A stretch of DNA of 64,000 bases from Branchiostoma floridae (taxonomy: Eukaryota; Chordata; Leptocardii; Amphioxiformes; Branchiostomatidae). Made by a program: the position numbers and the translations under genes. Of the stretch, positions 12,401 to 20,650 are shown one piece after another; the first letter of the stretch is position 1; the number at the start of each line of letters is the position of its first letter. A model generated the notes under the pieces. That model saw only the letters and a list, made by a program, of their open reading frames with translations, was not told the DNA's origin and did no database searches. The stretch covers positions 19,002,494 through 19,066,493 of the forward strand of contig NC_049990.1 in assembly GCF_000003815.2 (NCBI RefSeq), given 5' to 3'.

Positions 12401-14891
12401 ATACCTCGATATAACAAATTTTAGCTATCGCCGAGCCATGACTAAACTAAGGATCAGCGATCATCCTCTACAAATTGAAGCCGGTAGATACACCCGAACT
12501 CCTCCAAATGATAGATTATGTATGTTTTGTGATAAGAACTATAGGTATATAGAAGATGAAGCGCACTTTCTTCTAGAATGCTCACTGTATAAAGATATAC
12601 GCAATACCTTTGTTAATAGTACTACGCTTGCAAAACAGAAATATGCACAACTAACAAAAGAAGACTTTTTCAAATATATAATGACATCAGTTAACTATGA
12701 TTTGATAGAAGAACTCTGTAAGTTCGTCTTCACATGTTTTAAGAAGAGGGAGGAAGCATGTAGAAATATAGTCGTAAGTAGAACATAGAATAGCTTACTT
12801 ATCAGACTCTTTGTATGCGACTTACTGCATTTAGCCCTAGGAGGGCATGAATATGCAATAAACTTCATTGTCATTGTCATTGTCATTGTCATTGTCATTG
12901 TCATTGTCATTGTCATTGTCATTGTCATTAAAGTGGTGCACCCCAAAAATGTTTGGTGCAACCAATTTTTTAAGCTGGGTGCACCACTGCACCTAATCCC
13001 AAAACTGAATTTCGAGCCCTGTATGTGTCATAAATTTCAAAGGAGAAATTTCATAATTATGTAGTTGCTGGTAAGTATATTACTACTTACCCGAATTCTC
13101 TCGTGTTCAGTACTTCTCCTCTTTCTCTTCTTTTCTTCATGTCTTCCTCCTTCTTTGCAACATTGGCAACTGTAGGGTAATTTCTACAGCAGAAAGAAAA
13201 TTGGTTTGGTTTGGTTTGTGCATTAAAAAAATATTTCTATTTAGCACTTAGAGGTTACTAGATTGTGACAGAAGTATGCGGTGGTACATTGACAACATAA
13301 CAGTCAAAATATCTGGATAAAATCAAAAGTATAGAGTGTAAGATGGGTATTTTTGTTTCAATATCATAACGTTATAATAAAAGATGTATGTTATAGTATG
13401 TCCTCTTACTTCCGTCTATCCTCACGCCACTTGGCGATGGCTTCAGGTGTGTCCAGTTTACTCAGTGCTTTGGAGAACTTGGAAAGATGTGTCTGGAAAG
13501 TGGTACATTTGCACATGTATCAGCAATCACCATATATAGGACAACCAAGGAGGTTAAACTTGGGACAACACAAAGAAGAGTATTCAGGTCGTTACAATGA
13601 AGGTCTTGAAAAACATAAGGAGAATTATGCGACATTTACATATGATTTGTTAACAGTTTTATTTTGCTCAAGTTTTCGGTACGTCTACTTCAGAATCTCT
13701 GCTGTCTTGAAATTGTCTACATTTGTACTTTCTAACACTTACCAGCTTATGGTGAAGCTTGACCAGTTTTGCTGCTGCTACATAGGGACATCCTTCCTGG
13801 TAACACTGAGATGAACAGAAAACATCATCATTATTTGATATTAATATTATGGATGGGAAGAAGTTTGATTGGATAAGAATGATAATAGTTTTGAATCAAT
13901 TTATACTGACAACAGTGACAAGCTTCCTAAAACCAGAGGATTTTTGTAGATGACTAATCTTGTAATGTTAAAAGTTAACATCTTAATCTTTTGAAAAACC
14001 ATGATTTAGTGCCATATTTTTGCTGTTTACAAATGAATCATTGAGACTACATAAAAAAAAAAAAGATTCAAATATACATCTTTAACAGTTACATGTTGTG
14101 CACGTATGCACATGCACAGGTTGTGTTGAAGTACCTGTATATGTGTCTCGCGGTGTTTCTTGAGTAAGTCTTCTGTCTTGAAGCCTCTGTCACAAGGATC
14201 ACAGTAGAACGGGGTGTCATCTTTACTCAGCTGGGCCTTCTGTTTATGGAATAAGGAACATATGCGATATCATTTTTACTGATAGTTAGACAGCGACAGG
14301 CTTTGCACACAGAACTTCAATAACAACACTGCAGATGATGTTGAAGCAAATGCTAGTTATTAAAATATGGTAGCAATATGAATATAACGGTAAATTTTCT
14401 TCTTCTTCAATCATAAACTTACTATACCCAAGGAGGTTTAATCCTTGCTATACCGACCATGCATGCAAAATATGATACGTGTAATGTAAATTATATAATT
14501 CAACCTTTCTTTGCTGCCTGTTCCCTTGAGCAAAGTTGCCCTTCCTATATTCCTGTGTCCATGGGCCTCTGGGCAGAGGTCCCGCCGGTGCCCCACGGCC
14601 GTGCCCCGGTACCATGGGGCCGGCGTGTCGGGGTGGTCCTCGGGGTGGGAGGGCACCGGGCCCGAAGGTAGCCTGCTGGAAGAACGGTGGTGGGAACCCG
14701 TGTCTCGGTACGAAATTCCCCACCCCCGGGATCACTGGGGGACCAGGGACGGCTGGAAACATCAGTCCGGGCGGGAAGGGCCCCGGGGAGGGGATCATTC
14801 CGCCGGGAAAGTGCCCCAGAGGCAGGGGAAAGTTTGGTGGCCTCGCCATCGAGATTTTTTCGACCATGTGCTTATAGAGGTGAAAGGTCAT
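3432..14891 (-). CDS. NUFIP1: NUFIP1 orthologue, box C/D snoRNP assembly factor
   Basis: Complete gene in nine core coding exons (minus strand): 14891-14505, 14239-14135, 13796-13743, 13492-13410, 13183-13091, 6224-5956, 5359-5201, 4332-4070, 3659-3432; all junction phases agree and give about 546 codons (human protein: 495). Order: proline-rich N-terminus; C2H2 finger (C142-x2-C145-x12-H158-x3-H162); the KWREDRRKNYPTVAN block, matching the SNU13/15.5K-binding PEP region; an RG repeat tract; an acidic serine stretch; and the C-terminal LLAPDIRHERNVVLQCVRYV block, the known ZNHIT3-binding region. In other animals NUFIP1 bridges SNU13 and the R2TP chaperone during snoRNP assembly in the nucleus. 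The start may instead be the ATG at 14849-14847 (Met-Ala-Arg-Pro-Pro), which has the better context. The 6.9-kb intron between 13091 and 6224 holds a nested retrotransposon. Confidence 0.93.
5021..5110 (-). repeat. Duplicated, possibly alternative, NUFIP1 exon
   Basis: This is a second copy of the 3' part of the NUFIP1 exon at 5201-5359. With the acceptor ...ctgttgtaag and donor GTTAGT it is 90 bp long, phase 1 at both ends, so it could be included without breaking the frame, adding a second Q-V-T-S-G-L-G-S-L block and acidic tail. Over the shared 87 bases I count two differences, both at third codon positions and synonymous. It may be a true cassette exon, an unused copy or two haplotypes joined in the assembly. 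Confidence 0.5.
5111..5193. repeat. Minisatellite between the two NUFIP1 exon copies
   Basis: About five units of roughly 16-17 bp with the core cttacaacagcctacac separate the duplicated exon from its parent. Its location at the junction suggests it arose with, or after, the duplication. Confidence 0.8.
5656..5768. repeat. 30-bp tandem repeat in a NUFIP1 intron
   Basis: Three to four near-identical 30-bp units containing ttggttgaactgctaattgc. No coding role is visible; open frames through it merely reflect the period being a multiple of three. Confidence 0.85.
6341..6743. mobile_element. Inverted-repeat element, GAGCTGTGTAC termini
   Basis: The segment opens with gagctgtgtacc and closes with gtaccagtacacagctc, which are inverted relative to each other. 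The interior is full of GGTAC-containing words and fluctuating CCAGGTAC runs like the elements at 44700 and 58121. It is probably a non-autonomous DNA transposon of a related family. No coding capacity. Confidence 0.5.
6991..7587 (+). CDS. LINE ORF1-like protein, 5' end unclear
   Basis: The frame is open from just after a stop at 6988 to TGA at 7585-7587, but has no ATG near its start, so the beginning may be lost. The product is rich in proline, arginine, glutamine and tryptophan, with repeated PWNGRQAQIP/PWDGRHAQIP units near residues 15-60 and an aromatic, charged tail. There is no zinc knuckle or RRM that I can see. A nucleic-acid-binding ORF1-like role is inferred from its position upstream of the EN-RT frame and its basic composition. 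Base use is more GC-rich than the RT frame, which is odd for one element. Confidence 0.5.
   Translation, partial: LVNKFNYYRLSLKLSRQTTPAQGSKEPWNGRQAQIPPSQGNRERTDRQVPAPPPQKFREPWDGRHAQIPSSGRSMGPWNETETQKQCGWDSAHPTTPRHAPSETQPGDHTGYSRGVNQHARRVHQPRPQPGRDMEWWGPANESDGWRRDRFPPFPSFRGYNDLHMNWYREDSNGLRPWFHPEPYRDYPWRRDYDFVGY
7888..8475 (+). CDS. LINE endonuclease domain, N-terminal part (interrupted)
   Basis: APE/EEP-type endonuclease sequence: the first motif reads IGFWNVHGLGKK and the central catalytic motif reads ILGGDFNSRVG. The frame runs into the inserted DNA transposon and then stops at 8476-8478. A likely start is an ATG at 7927 or nearby; the frame is open somewhat further upstream. The remainder of the domain, with the SDHCMVSL motif, continues in the same frame after the insertion at 9771. 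Confidence 0.8.
8476..9764. mobile_element. 1.29-kb DNA transposon with 89-90-bp TIRs inserted in the LINE
   Basis: Left end tagcctctaccaggcttcgt and right end, inverted, acgaagcctggtagaggcta match over 89-90 bp (8476-8564 against 9675-9764) with few changes. The flanks repeat CAAATA (8470-8475 and 9765-9770), a 6-bp target-site duplication. The interior is GC-richer and holds no transposase that I recognise; short frames on the minus strand (8675-8938, 9240-9542) match nothing familiar. Removing the element and one target copy restores the LINE frame exactly. Six-base duplications are known for Dada and Polinton elements and some others; I do not assign a superfamily. Confidence 0.9.
9771..12788 (+). 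CDS. LINE endonuclease C-terminus and reverse transcriptase
   Basis: The frame resumes right after the target duplication, carries the endonuclease SDH motif near 10050 and then a full reverse transcriptase: KNKKASGEDMINNE (finger), GFRKNYRTSDN, the LSKAFDSIWH catalytic block, RQGCVLSPSLFNLY, and the FYADDLVLLS active site. It ends with a CMFCDKNYRYIEDEAHFLLEC cysteine-histidine block and TAG at 12786-12788. No frameshift or internal stop is seen in the RT part, so the copy was young when the DNA transposon struck. In life it would nick DNA and prime reverse transcription of its own RNA. Confidence 0.88.
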   Translation, partial: DPEFEPPRLLPNLNIPRNFSDKNPPNTFGKDLTDLCCQSDLRILNGRVLGNLSSRFTCYQPNGCSTVDYVIASSNLFHNINTFRVHPLTEFSDHCMVSLNINTLIQEPQNETKAKTNTRPFPDRFVWGPDSREKFTNALGSQAISRKLGNFILSTHQKSDSSLDVDREVQEFQEILEMAGKMSLQVKHKRKRKTPRTNKKWFNKNCYEARQELRNIQYLLQRNPKNPFIRGSYFMKKKEYNKLIRKRKKEYEIDCLTQLQNLQQTNPTAFWNLLKQLKNANSTPQEDIPPDSWINHFKSLHQKRRIEQQNFDSAFEQKIIDELKILKERDLNEGPLDYPITEAEISSSIKALKNKKASGEDMINNEMLKAGHNFLLRPLVKLFNHIFSSGIFPKTWSNSYIVPIYKSGRKDDPNNYRGISISSCLGKLFTSVLNRRLSSFLEENEILKPNQAGFRKNYRTSDNIFILKTLISKYTQSRKQLFACFVDLSKAFDSIWHEGLLFKILSKGISGRFFDMLKSLYSQSVASVKTNIGLSENFHVEIGVRQGCVLSPSLFNLYVSDLADELNTGDFDAPLLNTSKVSSLFYADDLVLLSTSQNGLQHAINALGRYCNKWKLSVNLNKTKVIVFNKKGHMFSNFKFHLLNKSIEIVSSYCYLGVVFTAGCNFTTAIKTLQKKALRALFSIKKTLGDTNPPISVYCKLFDACVVPILTYGAEVWGKSGLNDKSPIEQLHLKFCKWMLGVRKNSSNLATRAELGRYPMWIEVYTRLYSYYKRLVKEVPTNSLQFEAFLVQQDLHRRKLPCWLSNVSKILEESGFAYLLLNSDHNTSLAQAEIKQRLEDTFLQNFYSEINSPGIKENQGNKLRTYRKFKYTYEREKYLDITNFSYRRAMTKLRISDHPLQIEAGRYTRTPPNDRLCMFCDKNYRYIEDEAHFLLECSLYKDIRNTFVNSTTLAKQKYAQLTKEDFFKYIMTSVNYDLIEELCKFVFTCFKKREEACRNIVVSRT
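12864..12929 (+). repeat. (CATTGT)n tail of the LINE
   Basis: About eleven hexamers follow the AATAAA at 12857. Simple-repeat 3' tails are used by several non-LTR clades in place of poly(A). Confidence 0.9.
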
Positions 14892-15202
14892 AACACAAAC
14901 CTTGTACTAAGCAGCTCGTTTGTGTTATACGATTCAATCAAACTCAGACAGAACATAAAACAACAGTATCTACATAAAAAAGAGCTAAACTGGCATTTAT
15001 AATCTACAAAATATGTTATATTTAAAACTATACATTTAAAAAGTACTTTTTATGATTAGAAATTAGAATCAAATCTTTTATTATATCATCGAATCTCGCA
15101 CACAAATGTCTAGCTGTATTTAGCTCAACAGCCAGCTTGGAAGATTGTTTGGCGTGCTTGCAGATTTCGTCGTAGTTGTTTTGTCCCACATTTCCTGCTA
15201 AA
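14892..15202. promoter_or_regulatory. Candidate bidirectional promoter of NUFIP1 and NCBP2
   Basis: The start codons of the divergent genes are only about 310 bp apart (about 350 if NUFIP1 starts at 14849). Both 5' UTRs and any core promoter must fit here or overlap, unless non-coding first exons exist. No TATA box is evident. A shared promoter is inference from spacing. Confidence 0.5.
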
Positions 15203-18200
15203 ATGCCGATAAGAGACCCGGCTAAAGAGCTTGGCGCATACCGGGACCAACATTACAAGGTAATACCACAGTTAGACCTGTTCTGGGTGGAATTTAGTGG
15301 CATCAGCCCCTGTTTTAAAAGAGAAATCTTGCTTGATCTGTTGAGGGGAGGGGGGCACATTTTTTTTTTTACCACAACAAAGACCTGTTTCTACAAGTTA
15401 TATTATACAATATACACCACTTCAAGGCGAATTCATTGGCTATTTGTATACATTCGCGTTATTCATAATTTATGATTTTCACATTGTTTCACGTCATCTA
15501 GCTATTCGTCTAATGTACAGCTAACTGAATTCAAAAATATATCTTTGCAGGGACTGGATAAATCTCTGTAGAATTATGAAATTAGGTTTTTGCATCGATG
15601 GGTCCATGTTTGAAACAGTTCTGGTCTAACGGTTCTGGTCTGGTTTCGGTCTAATATATGCAGACCAAATGCATTGGGCTGTCTTTTTTGCAGCAAAGAA
15701 ATTGCTAGGAAAACAAAACCACCACAAACATTTACACCATTGTTCACTCATTCAGTCACTCACAAACAAGAATGAGTTCAGTAGACTTTGACTCTCTATT
15801 TGAAAATCCATTAATGACATGCCCTAGGGCACGCCACTAATCTTCCTGGACTTCATACAGACGACATACTGTAAATGCAAAAATGTTCGCGGTGGATTAG
15901 TGTTCGCGGTTTTTGCGGTGACCGCTTTACCGCAAATTTAAAACCACCGCGAACATTTTTCTATAATGATATTAGATTGCAGTCTATGGTGTTACCGCGA
16001 ACTTAAATCCACCGCAAAAAGTCCTTTTTCCCGCTACCGCGAAATTAAATCCCCGCGAACTTAAAAACATTTACAGTACTAGTACATACAGTGGTCATTA
16101 TTTACATACATACAGTACCAGAGCTGTATCAAACTGGAATGCTTTACCAGATTCAGTTGTCAATGCTGATAGTGTCAATCAGTTTAAGGCTAGACTAGAC
16201 AAGTGCTGGGAGTGTCGAAAATATGACACATGAAGAAAGAAGATCAGGACACTACAGGCTGAAGCCTTCTCTCCTGGATGTGGTATAAAGGTATAAAGAA
16301 ATACTAGTAGTAGTATACAAAACTTCACATTTTTTCTCCTTCTCCCCCACCCCCAGGGGAGCCGAACGGATCAGGAGCGACGTCTGCTGGAGAGCACCAC
16401 CCTGTACGTGGGGAACCTGTAGTATACAAAACTTCACATTTTTTCTCCTTCTCCCCCACCCCCAGGGGAGCCGTACTGACCAGGAGCGACGTCTGTTGGA
16501 GAGCACCACCCTGTACGTGGGGAACCTGTCCTTCTACACCACGGAGGAGCAGATCTACGAACTCTTCGGCAAATGTGGCGACATCAAACGCATCATCATG
16601 GGGCTGGACAAGATGCAGAGGACTCCCTGCGGATTCTGCTTCGTGGAGTATCCTTTTAAAAAATTCAATGTCTTCAAACAATTGGCCCAAGTCACTGTCT
16701 GGTTTATCTCCTGTTGTTTCCCATCACCCTGTAGTCATTATCATCATCATCATCATCATCTTTGTGGGTGGGTACCAGTATAGAAAATGTAAGTACAGGT
16801 CCAGTTCAGGTCCTGAAGATCAGGTCCAGGTCCCGACCTGTACCTGGACTTAATTGTCTGTGAATAGGCGATACTCAAAACAATTTTGGTCTATTTTGCT
16901 ACATAGGAATCTGTTTGGCGGAGTATCAGACTCCCACTGGCATTTTAGAATCCTGTCTTGTAAACTCTACATTTGACTGTAAAAACTTGATACAAATTCT
17001 TTACTTTGCTCGTTATTTTCTTGGACTGATAAGTGACAAAACATGTACATGTACTAGTAACCCCCATTATTATGATGCAGTCCCGTATTGCTGAAGTGGT
17101 AAAAATGTACTCCATTTTCTTGGAACTCGACGTGTATTGTAATCTGTATCTTTTACCAGTGGATTGGTACTTGTTGTGCAAGAGGTTCATGTTCTGGTTG
17201 TGGTATTCTGTAGCAGAAGTCGACAGTTTTCATGCCCGTAGCCAGGGGGGGTTCGGGGGGAGCCGGACATGGTGAAAATATGTCGAGGGCCTCAAAGACT
17301 TACGCAAAAGCCTTGTCCTTTAATAGAAATTACATTAAACTTCGCATGCGATTTTTGCCCGTCAAAATGCAGAAAATGGCGTTTCAGAGGGTCAAAAATT
17401 CAATTTTTCCGGGGGAGCATGCCCCCGGACCCCCCTAGGTAGCTCACGCCTTCGACGTGAGTCTCGCGCCTGCGGCGCTCGATGGTCCCACAATTACTAA
17501 AAAGAACCCCCCCAACCAAAATCCTGGCTACGGGCATGGTTTTATTTCGTTCTTGAGAAATGACACAGATTCAAAGCAGTCTTGCAGCTGAATTGCACAG
17601 CTTTACAATCATGGTGATAACAACAGCATTATTCTATGAATAGGACTTACAACTACATACAGTATATCAAAGACATTCTGTAAGGTTCCTTGACACAGTC
17701 CCCTGTATAAGATACTACACCAGAGGTGATGCGGAGAACTGTATGCGGTACACCACAGGCACCCGGCTGGACGACAGGATCATCCGCTGTGACTGGGACG
17801 CAGGCTTTAAGGAGGGTAGACAGTATGGCAGGGGCAAGAGTGGTGGACAGGTATGACACCCGTTTCCTATGAAAATATTCTTGAAAGAAAGGTACCGTCT
17901 AGGTAAAATTGTAGGTCACTAAGTTGTGGGGACCAGTAGATTATACTGGTAACATTTGTTTTATCTTCTTGGACCGGTCCAAAAAAATGGACCAGAAAAA
18001 AGTGGACCGGATTTTGGAATGTTGAAGAAATGCAGGCAGGCATCCTCACAATAAACAAGTGCAAATTAGAGTTTATAGTACTTTCTATTAAGTTTCTACA
18101 ATCAAACATACAAATGCAGTTAGCCTTGTTAACATGAGGATAGCAGTTGGATATTCCACCAATTTTCCAACCCCTAACCGTAAACCCCCTAAACATATTT

Positions 18201-18585
18201 TTAAGTCTTAGTTTAAGTCCTATTTCCATTGCTAGCAATTGACAGTCAAAAGGTTGAACTCAACCAACAGGGGAGATGTTTTGGATAGAATCTGCTGTCT
18301 TACTTCAGTGACCCTGTCTGAAATGCCTGACTGTTTACAAAATCTGCTAGCTTCTTGTCAAATGAGTAACTATTGTATTGCTAGGAAGTGTTACGTATAG
18401 AGAAACACTGTTACTTCTGTGGTGTATTGAACAATTGTCATGTGTTTCCCCAGGTGAGAGATGAGTACAGGAAGGACTATGACCCAGGCCGTGGTGGGTA
18501 CGGTAAAATCACAGCCAAACAGTACAACCCCCTGGGTCCCATGCTCATGTCTAAAGGCCCAGGACCCAGTGGACCCAGGTCATGA
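15203..18585 (+). CDS. NCBP2: Nuclear cap-binding protein subunit 2 (CBP20)
   Basis: Four coding exons (15203-15259, 16466-16647, 17712-17850, 18454-18585) join in phase to about 169 codons (human: 156). One RRM is present: RNP2 [13 protein letters not shown]1 CGFCFVEYY. Tyr13 (GAYRDQHYK) and Tyr36 (LYVGNL) align with human Tyr20 and Tyr43, which stack on the m7G cap; the [13 protein letters not shown] block after the RRM is also the conserved cap-pocket sequence. With CBP80 it binds capped nuclear transcripts and couples them to splicing, export and decay. The C-terminus has a [12 protein letters not shown] block and a GPGPSGPR tail. A 109-bp tandem duplication spans the exon 2 acceptor; the second acceptor is the productive one. 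Confidence 0.96.
15867..16078. mobile_element. MITE with TACTGTAAATG ends, intron 1 of NCBP2
   Basis: The ends tactgtaaatg and catttacagta are perfect inverted repeats; the interior is a set of GTTCGCGG / CCGCGAAC words that fold back on themselves. About 212 bp, with ends consistent with a TA target. No coding capacity. Confidence 0.85.
16120..16237 (+). mobile_element. LINE 3'-end remnant
   Basis: One frame reads [27 protein letters not shown] then a stop. The W-N-x-L-P-x-x-V-V ... F-K-x-x-L-D pattern is the usual C-terminus of non-LTR reverse transcriptase proteins. Only this tail survives. Confidence 0.7.
16312..16529 (+). repeat. 109-bp tandem duplication across the NCBP2 exon 2 acceptor
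   Basis: Copy 1 (16312-16420) and copy 2 (16421-16529) each hold 45 bp of identical intron end, an acceptor and 64 bp of exon 2. They differ at four sites, all in coding sequence and all synonymous (Arg, Thr, Asp, Leu codons). Splicing to the first acceptor (exon start 16357) gives 21 codons then TAG at 16420-16422; only the second (16466) gives CBP20. Confidence 0.92.
16738..16761. repeat. (ATC)n microsatellite
   Basis: Seven to eight trinucleotide units in NCBP2 intron 2, just before a GGTGGGTACC-type element. Confidence 0.9.
16764..17060. mobile_element. Partial element of the GGTGGGTACC family
   Basis: It begins gtgggtgggtaccagtatag and continues with CAGGTCCAG words, 'gtctattttgctacataggaatctgtt' style sequence and acttccactgg as in the fuller copy at 44700. 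The right terminus is missing, so this copy is truncated. It lies in NCBP2 intron 2. Confidence 0.55.
17232..17537. mobile_element. MITE with ATGCCCGTAGCCAGG ends
   Basis: The left end atgcccgtagccagg and right end cctggctacgggcat are exact inverted repeats. The short open frame inside (about 17232-17438) is repeat-derived and not a host gene. It is in NCBP2 intron 2. Confidence 0.85.
17950..18150. mobile_element. Fragment of the GGACCGGTCCA repeat family
   Basis: The words ggaccggtccaaaaaaatgg and agtggaccgg match the right halves of the elements at 44700 and 58121. It is a partial copy in NCBP2 intron 3. Confidence 0.5.
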
Positions 18586-19431
18586 TGAACCGTGTGAGAA
18601 GACTGGAAGTTTTGCTAGATATCATGTCATGTCTGTCAGGGTTAAGCAGTATTTACAGTGACTTTGTTACAAATACTTTGGATTTTTTTCACAAGTAACA
18701 AGGTTCTCGCCAGAACTGTTAAGCATAGGGAGGTCACTATTTTGTGATTTGTATCCCTTGATTTTGTCGTAGGGGGATATTTCTGTTGTTTAATTTGTAA
18801 CAAAAGTTTCAACGAAATTTGGCTTTGTATTCAGTTTGCTCCTCAAAATGCAGGAAATTCTATTACTGAGTGTTAGAACTTTTAAAAATTTCAGGGGGAG
18901 GAATAAAGGATGCCCTACATTGCTCATGCCTGTGCCACTTATATGCTGTGCTAAGATGCCCCCCTCCCCCATGCTAGTAAAAAGTCATGTTAAGAACCCT
19001 GAAACATGACATCTCCATATTTATGTTGTAGTTATGTGTCATTCACCAGTAGTTAAATTCTGAGGAGCAGTAAGTGTGTTTTCAGACGACGCATTAGAAC
19101 AACTGTATGTACCTATTTTGCCTTTAGATCACACAATTATCCAGAAGAAATTTTTGCTTGTTGCAGTCTTTGTTAATATGGATAGCAACATCATCACGGT
19201 CTCTAAGGAGAAACAGCACTTATAGCAATGACTTAACTGTTAGAGTCATTTTCCGTCACCAAAAGGGATCCGGATGCTTGTCTTTAACTAAGTGAAAGAT
19301 TTGCTGTGAAGAAATTTACCATAGAGGCTAAGTAACAATAAGTCACCCTCTGTGCAAAATCTACTTAGTATTCAAACTATACATGTATGTCACATCTACA
19401 TGTGCATGTACTGTAGTATCCTTATGTTGTA

Positions 19432-19437
19432 AATAAA
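19432..19437 (+). promoter_or_regulatory. Polyadenylation signal of NCBP2
   Basis: AATAAA about 850 bp after the stop codon. The same signal and context (gtaaataaacgtcaat) recur near 57256 in the duplicated copy of this gene end, which supports a functional 3' end here. Confidence 0.65.
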
Positions 19438-19685
19438 CGTCAATTGAAAAAAAAATGGACAACAGTTTGGTACTTATCTTGTTTATTATAAAAGTCACTT
19501 TTACATTCACACAGCAAAAAAGAAAACTTAAAACAAACTTAGTCACCAGTAGAATCCAAAACCTTAGGCCAGGATAAGTGTTGTTGTGTTTACAGCTACT
19601 CAAACAACCCTAGCTAGACCTAAACCTACACGCTACAGACCCCAGCTTTTTTGTACTTTTCAAGGAGAGGTTCAGCTCTGACTTT

Positions 19686-20513
19686 TTACCTCCATGAAAT
19701 GTCATGGAATGGAGGTTATATTTTCTGTTATGTGTCTCTGTCTGTGTAGATGATTACTCAAGAACGGCTGGATGGATTGGTTTCATACTTGTTGTGTTGG
19801 TGGGGTGTGATAAAAGCTCGAATCGATGAGATTTTGGGCGCCGTATCTGTCGTTATAATCGATGTAATAATATCAGAAATCACCCCTATATGTGAGATAT
19901 ATTGGTACAGGCATCGTGCTGTATGTGTTTGTTAATGGGCTTAGCTCCAAGCAGATGGTGACAGCTGTTTGGGGGTGTCTCTGTCTGTATACAAGATTAC
20001 TCAAGAATGGCTGGATGGATTGGTTTCATACTTGTTGTGTTGGTGAGGTGTAATAAAATCTCGAATCGATGAGATTTTGGGCGCCATATCTGTCGTTATA
20101 ATTGATGTAATAATATCAGAAATCACCCCCTATATGTGAGATATATTGGTACAGGCATCGTGCTGTATGTGTTTGTTAATGGGCTTAGCTCCAAGCAGAT
20201 GGTGACAGCTGTTTGGGGGTGTCTCTGTCTGTATACAAGATTACTCAAGAATGGCTGGATGGATTGGTTTCATACTTGTTGTGTTGGTGAGGTGTAATAA
20301 AAGCTCGAATCGATGAGATTTTGGGCGCCGTATCTGTCGTTATAATCGATGTAATAATATCAAAAATCACCCCTATATCTGCGATATATTGGAACAGGCA
20401 TCGTGCTTTGCTCCAAGCAGATACCCATAACAGTAATATCCATTACTCTTAAATACAACCGACCATCAACATACATAACATCCACAAAAAGCAATGAATA
20501 TTTCATGGAGGTA
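19686..20513. mobile_element. MITE carrying 243-bp internal tandem repeats
   Basis: The ends tacctccatgaaat and atttcatggaggta are inverted repeats with TA at each edge, as in Tc1/mariner-type targets. Inside are about 2.7 copies of a 243-244-bp unit (units begin near 19755, 19998 and 20242) containing tggatggattggtttcatac and gggcttagctccaagcagat. The duplicated NCBP2 flank at 56.3-57.7 kb lacks it, so it inserted after that duplication. Confidence 0.8.
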
Positions 20514-20543
20514 TGAGGTCCCCGAACTCTAGTTTATTACATA

Positions 20544-20650
20544 TTTTTGTCAGACTTTCTATTTTGTCCCCTTTCCGTCATGTCCACCAGCCAAACCAAA
20601 GCTGGCAGACATGAAGAAAACAGGACAAAACACAAAGCCTGACAAAAACA
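20544..20650. mobile_element. Foldback element, ttttgtcag ends (copy 1)
   Basis: Arms of about 45 bp (tttttgtcagactttc ... aagcctgacaaaaac) flank a short loop with ccaaaccaaagc. A close copy lies at 57515-57622 in the duplicated NCBP2 flank, so the element predates the duplication. Confidence 0.75.

Larger units (their letters stand above)
6991..12929 (+). mobile_element. Non-LTR retrotransposon (LINE) with ORF1-like and EN-RT frames
   Basis: An ORF1-like frame (to 7587), an APE-type endonuclease plus reverse transcriptase frame, an AATAAA at 12857-12862 and a hexanucleotide (CATTGT)n tail define a LINE on the plus strand, opposite to the host gene NUFIP1. The 5' limit is uncertain: frame 1 is open from 6991 with no early ATG, so the element may be 5' truncated. 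The endonuclease is interrupted at 8476-9764 by a DNA transposon. The clade cannot be fixed by eye; the C-terminal CCHC-like motif and hexanucleotide tail occur in several clades. Confidence 0.88.
6797..13020. mobile_element. Outer element with GGGCTCGAAAT inverted ends, split by a LINE
   Basis: The left side (6797-6870) reads gggctcgaaat followed by several ggtgcaccc words; the right side (12930-13020) is the inverse, ending gaatttcgagccct with the same gtgcacc words. The arms are diverged but the layout is that of an inverted-repeat element into which the retrotransposon landed. It lies inside a NUFIP1 intron. Confidence 0.45.

Noticed and set aside
14448-15002. Several overlapping GC-rich frames on the plus strand
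   Set aside because: They are antisense shadows of the proline-rich first NUFIP1 exon.
17232-17438. 68-codon plus-strand frame as a small gene
   Set aside because: It lies wholly within the ATGCCCGTAGCCAGG MITE and starts at its terminal repeat.
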